DNA of 5,754 nucleotides from contig JAQGLD010000333.1 in NCBI GenBank assembly GCA_028293055.1, positions 1-5,754 of the forward strand, in the 5' to 3' direction. The position numbers were made by a program, and so were the translations under genes. The notes under the pieces were generated by a model. It searched no databases and was not told where the DNA came from. It saw only the letters and a list, made by a program, of their open reading frames with translations. This DNA is from Alphaproteobacteria bacterium. GTDB lineage: Bacteria; Pseudomonadota; Alphaproteobacteria; Sphingomonadales; Sphingomonadaceae. This document shows, piece after piece, positions 4,203 to 5,754 of this stretch. Every line of letters starts with the position of its first letter. Position 1 is the stretch's first letter.

Positions 4203-5639
4203 ATGAGCGGGTATGAAGTGCGGCTTGGCCTCTATGTCGACGGCGAATGGCTGGGCGGCGCAGGGCGCGAGACCAGCCAGGTGCTCAACCCCGCGACCGG
4301 CGGCGGCCATGCGGCGCTGCCGCTCGCCACCGCCGAAGACCTCGACCGCGCGCTGGAAGCGACCCGGCGCGGCTTCGAGACGTGGCGCGGGACCGCGCCC
4401 GACGCGCGCGCCGCCTTGCTGATCAGGACCGCAGCCCTGCTGCGCGAGAGGGCCGATCGCATCGCCCGCATCGCGACGCTCGAGCAGGGCAAGGTGCTCG
4501 CCGAGGCGAAAGGGGAGGTCGCGTTCGCAGCTGCCCTACTCGAATTCCACGCCGGCGAAGCGCAGCGCATCTATGGCCGGGTGCTGCCGCGCCCGGCGGG
4601 GACGCGCTCGCTGGTCCTGCAGCAGCCGGTCGGGCCGGTCGCGGCCTTCTGTGCGTGGAACTTCCCGGTCCTCAATGTGGTGCGCAAGATCGCCCCGGCG
4701 CTCGCCGCCGGCTGCTCGATCGTCATCAAGCCGAGCGAGGAGACTGCCGGCAGCGCCGTCGAGGTGATGCGCTGCTTCGAGGATGCCGGGCTTCCCGGCC
4801 CGGTCGCGCAATGCGTGTTCGGAGTGCCCGACATGGTGTCGCGCCAGCTGCTCGCTTCGCCGATCATCAGGAAGCTCAGCTTCACCGGCTCGGTGCCGGT
4901 CGGCAAGCATCTCACCAGGCTGGCGGCCGACACGCTCAAGAAGGTGACGATGGAGCTTGGCGGGCACGGCCCGGTGCTGGTCTTCGACGATTGCGACCTG
5001 GATCGCACCCTCGACACTTTGGTTGCTCACAAATTCCGCAACGCCGGCCAGGTCTGCGTCGCTCCGACGCGTTTCTATGTCCAGAGCGGCATCTACGACC
5101 GATTCGCCGCCGGCTTCGCCGAGCGCACCCGGCAGGTGCGGATGGGCGACGGCCTGGCGCCCGACAGCCAGATGGGCCCGATGGCCAATGCGCGGCGGCC
5201 CGAGGCGATCGAATCGCTGGTCCAGGAAGCCCAGGCGCGCGGCGCCCGCCTCCTCGCCGGCGGCGAACGCGGCGGCAATGCCGGGGGCTTCTTCTTCCCG
5301 CCCACCGTTCTCGCCGATGTCCCGATCGAGGCCCGCGCGATGAACGAGGAGCCGTTCGGCCCGCTCGCCTTGCTCCACCCTTTCGAAACGGTCGAGGAAG
5401 CCATCGCCCAGGCCAACCGGCTTCCCTTCGGCCTTGCGGCCTATTGCTTCACCGAAAACGGCCGCCGCCAGAACCGGCTCGGCGACGAGATCGAGGCCGG
5501 CATGGTCGCGATCAATGGAGTCCGGCTGAGCTGGCCGGACAGCCCGTTCGGCGGGATGAAGGATAGCGGCTACGGCTCGGAGGATGGGCCCGAGGGCGTG
5601 GCCGCGCACCTGGTGACCAAGGCCGTCCATATGAGCTGA
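4203..5639 (+). CDS. NAD-type aldehyde dehydrogenase, succinate-semialdehyde dehydrogenase-like
   Basis: Complete 478-residue member of the aldehyde dehydrogenase superfamily, which oxidises an aldehyde to the acid with NAD(P)+. The fold markers are present in order: YVDGEW near the N-terminus, CAWNFP with Asn153, IVIKPSEE with Lys176, FTGSVPVGK, MELGGHGP with general base Glu251, GQVCVAPTR with nucleophile Cys285, NEEPFGPL (381-388), and SPFGGMKDSGYGSE at the C-terminus. The Glu251-to-Cys285 spacing of 34 is the family standard. Glu179, three after Lys176, suggests NAD+ preference (inference by analogy with ALDH2). Overall similarity looks closest to the succinate-semialdehyde group, but the substrate cannot be fixed from sequence alone. 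The usual TPWNFP or SPWNFP reads CAWNFP here. It starts 99 nt after the kinase-like gene and ends before a strong terminator. Confidence 0.93.
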   Translation: MSGYEVRLGLYVDGEWLGGAGRETSQVLNPATGGGHAALPLATAEDLDRALEATRRGFETWRGTAPDARAALLIRTAALLRERADRIARIATLEQGKVLAEAKGEVAFAAALLEFHAGEAQRIYGRVLPRPAGTRSLVLQQPVGPVAAFCAWNFPVLNVVRKIAPALAAGCSIVIKPSEETAGSAVEVMRCFEDAGLPGPVAQCVFGVPDMVSRQLLASPIIRKLSFTGSVPVGKHLTRLAADTLKKVTMELGGHGPVLVFDDCDLDRTLDTLVAHKFRNAGQVCVAPTRFYVQSGIYDRFAAGFAERTRQVRMGDGLAPDSQMGPMANARRPEAIESLVQEAQARGARLLAGGERGGNAGGFFFPPTVLADVPIEARAMNEEPFGPLALLHPFETVEEAIAQANRLPFGLAAYCFTENGRRQNRLGDEIEAGMVAINGVRLSWPDSPFGGMKDSGYGSEDGPEGVAAHLVTKAVHMS

Positions 5640-5647
5640 GCGGTCGG

Positions 5648-5703
5648 ACTAGACTCTGTCCCGGTTCAGTTGAACCGGTCCCGCGTCTAGTTTTCTTTTG
5701 TTT
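5648..5703 (+). terminator. Rho-independent terminator of the aldehyde dehydrogenase gene
   Basis: A two-tier hairpin: outer arms ACTAGAC (5648-5654) and GTCTAGT (5685-5691), and inner arms CCGGTTCA (5661-5668) and TGAACCGG (5671-5678). A symmetrical 6-by-6 internal loop separates the tiers. It is followed by TTTTCTTTTGTTT (5691-5703). It starts 9 nt after the TGA stop. Confidence 0.85.
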
Positions 5704-5706
5704 GCC

Positions 5707-5750
5707 GTGTGTTCCGAGCCGCCAAGTGTATCCACTTGGCTCGAACACAC
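5707..5750. repeat. 44-nt imperfect palindrome at the right edge
   Basis: The outer arms GTGTGTTC (5707-5714) and GAACACAC (5743-5750) are perfect 8-bp complements, and the inner arms GCCAAGTG (5721-5728) and CACTTGGC (5733-5740) are perfect 8-bp complements around TATC. The left side has four more unpaired bases than the right, because GCC is duplicated (GAGCCGCC against GGCTC). It lies three bases after the terminator T-run. It could be a second terminator for a convergent gene to the right, a dispersed palindromic repeat, or an element end; the window stops too soon to say. Confidence 0.6.
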
Positions 5751-5754
5751 TCTA

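Noticed and set aside
4536..5630. A 364-codon minus-strand frame inside the aldehyde dehydrogenase gene
   Set aside because: It is antisense to an intact enzyme with all catalytic residues; its His/Asp/Arg-rich composition is typical of shadow frames.
5512..5748. A 78-codon minus-strand frame over the aldehyde dehydrogenase terminator
   Set aside because: It runs through two hairpins and antisense to the end of a real gene, with no recognisable domain.

Overview
The window is GC-rich, with strong third-position GC in its genes. It looks like a chromosomal piece of an alphaproteobacterium, most likely a sphingomonad. The reasons are the gene order rplU-rpmA-GNAT acetyltransferase, a bL21 protein with a long Ala/Pro/Lys/Glu tail, an alphaproteobacterial-type HspQ, and a soluble PAS/HisKA_3 kinase-like protein. 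The assignment rests on recognising protein families and synteny by eye; no search was run.

Left half (1-2223), all genes on the minus strand, read right to left. hspQ (heat-shock, Lon-associated and hemimethylated-DNA-binding family) comes first. It is followed by rplU (bL21) and rpmA (bL27), separated by 5 nt and clearly one operon, and then by a RimJ/RimL-like GNAT acetyltransferase that runs off the left edge. A good sigma-70-type promoter (TTGACA, 17 nt, TAGCAG) lies in front of rplU, and an inverted repeat sits at the predicted 5' end of its transcript. A textbook intrinsic terminator separates rpmA from the GNAT gene, so the GNAT gene is either read through at reduced level or has its own promoter.

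Middle (2224-2621). A complete tRNA-Ser with anticodon CGA and encoded CCA lies on the plus strand, divergent from hspQ. Between it and the next gene I see a candidate promoter and a small leader hairpin, and otherwise nothing coding.

Right half (2622-5754), plus strand. First comes a soluble two-PAS-domain protein built like a HisKA_3 histidine kinase. It has Arg where the phospho-accepting His should be and Glu where the N-box Asn should be, so it is probably a pseudokinase; this is the most interesting observation here. Then, 99 nt on, comes an intact NAD-type aldehyde dehydrogenase of the succinate-semialdehyde dehydrogenase-like group. Its leader carries a perfect 10-bp inverted repeat just before the ribosome binding site. 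The gene is closed by a strong terminator, followed directly by a second long imperfect palindrome at the window edge.

Most of the window is ordinary housekeeping sequence. I found no CRISPR array, transposase, phage gene or recognisable new multi-gene system. The points worth following up are the degenerate kinase and several structured untranslated regions.
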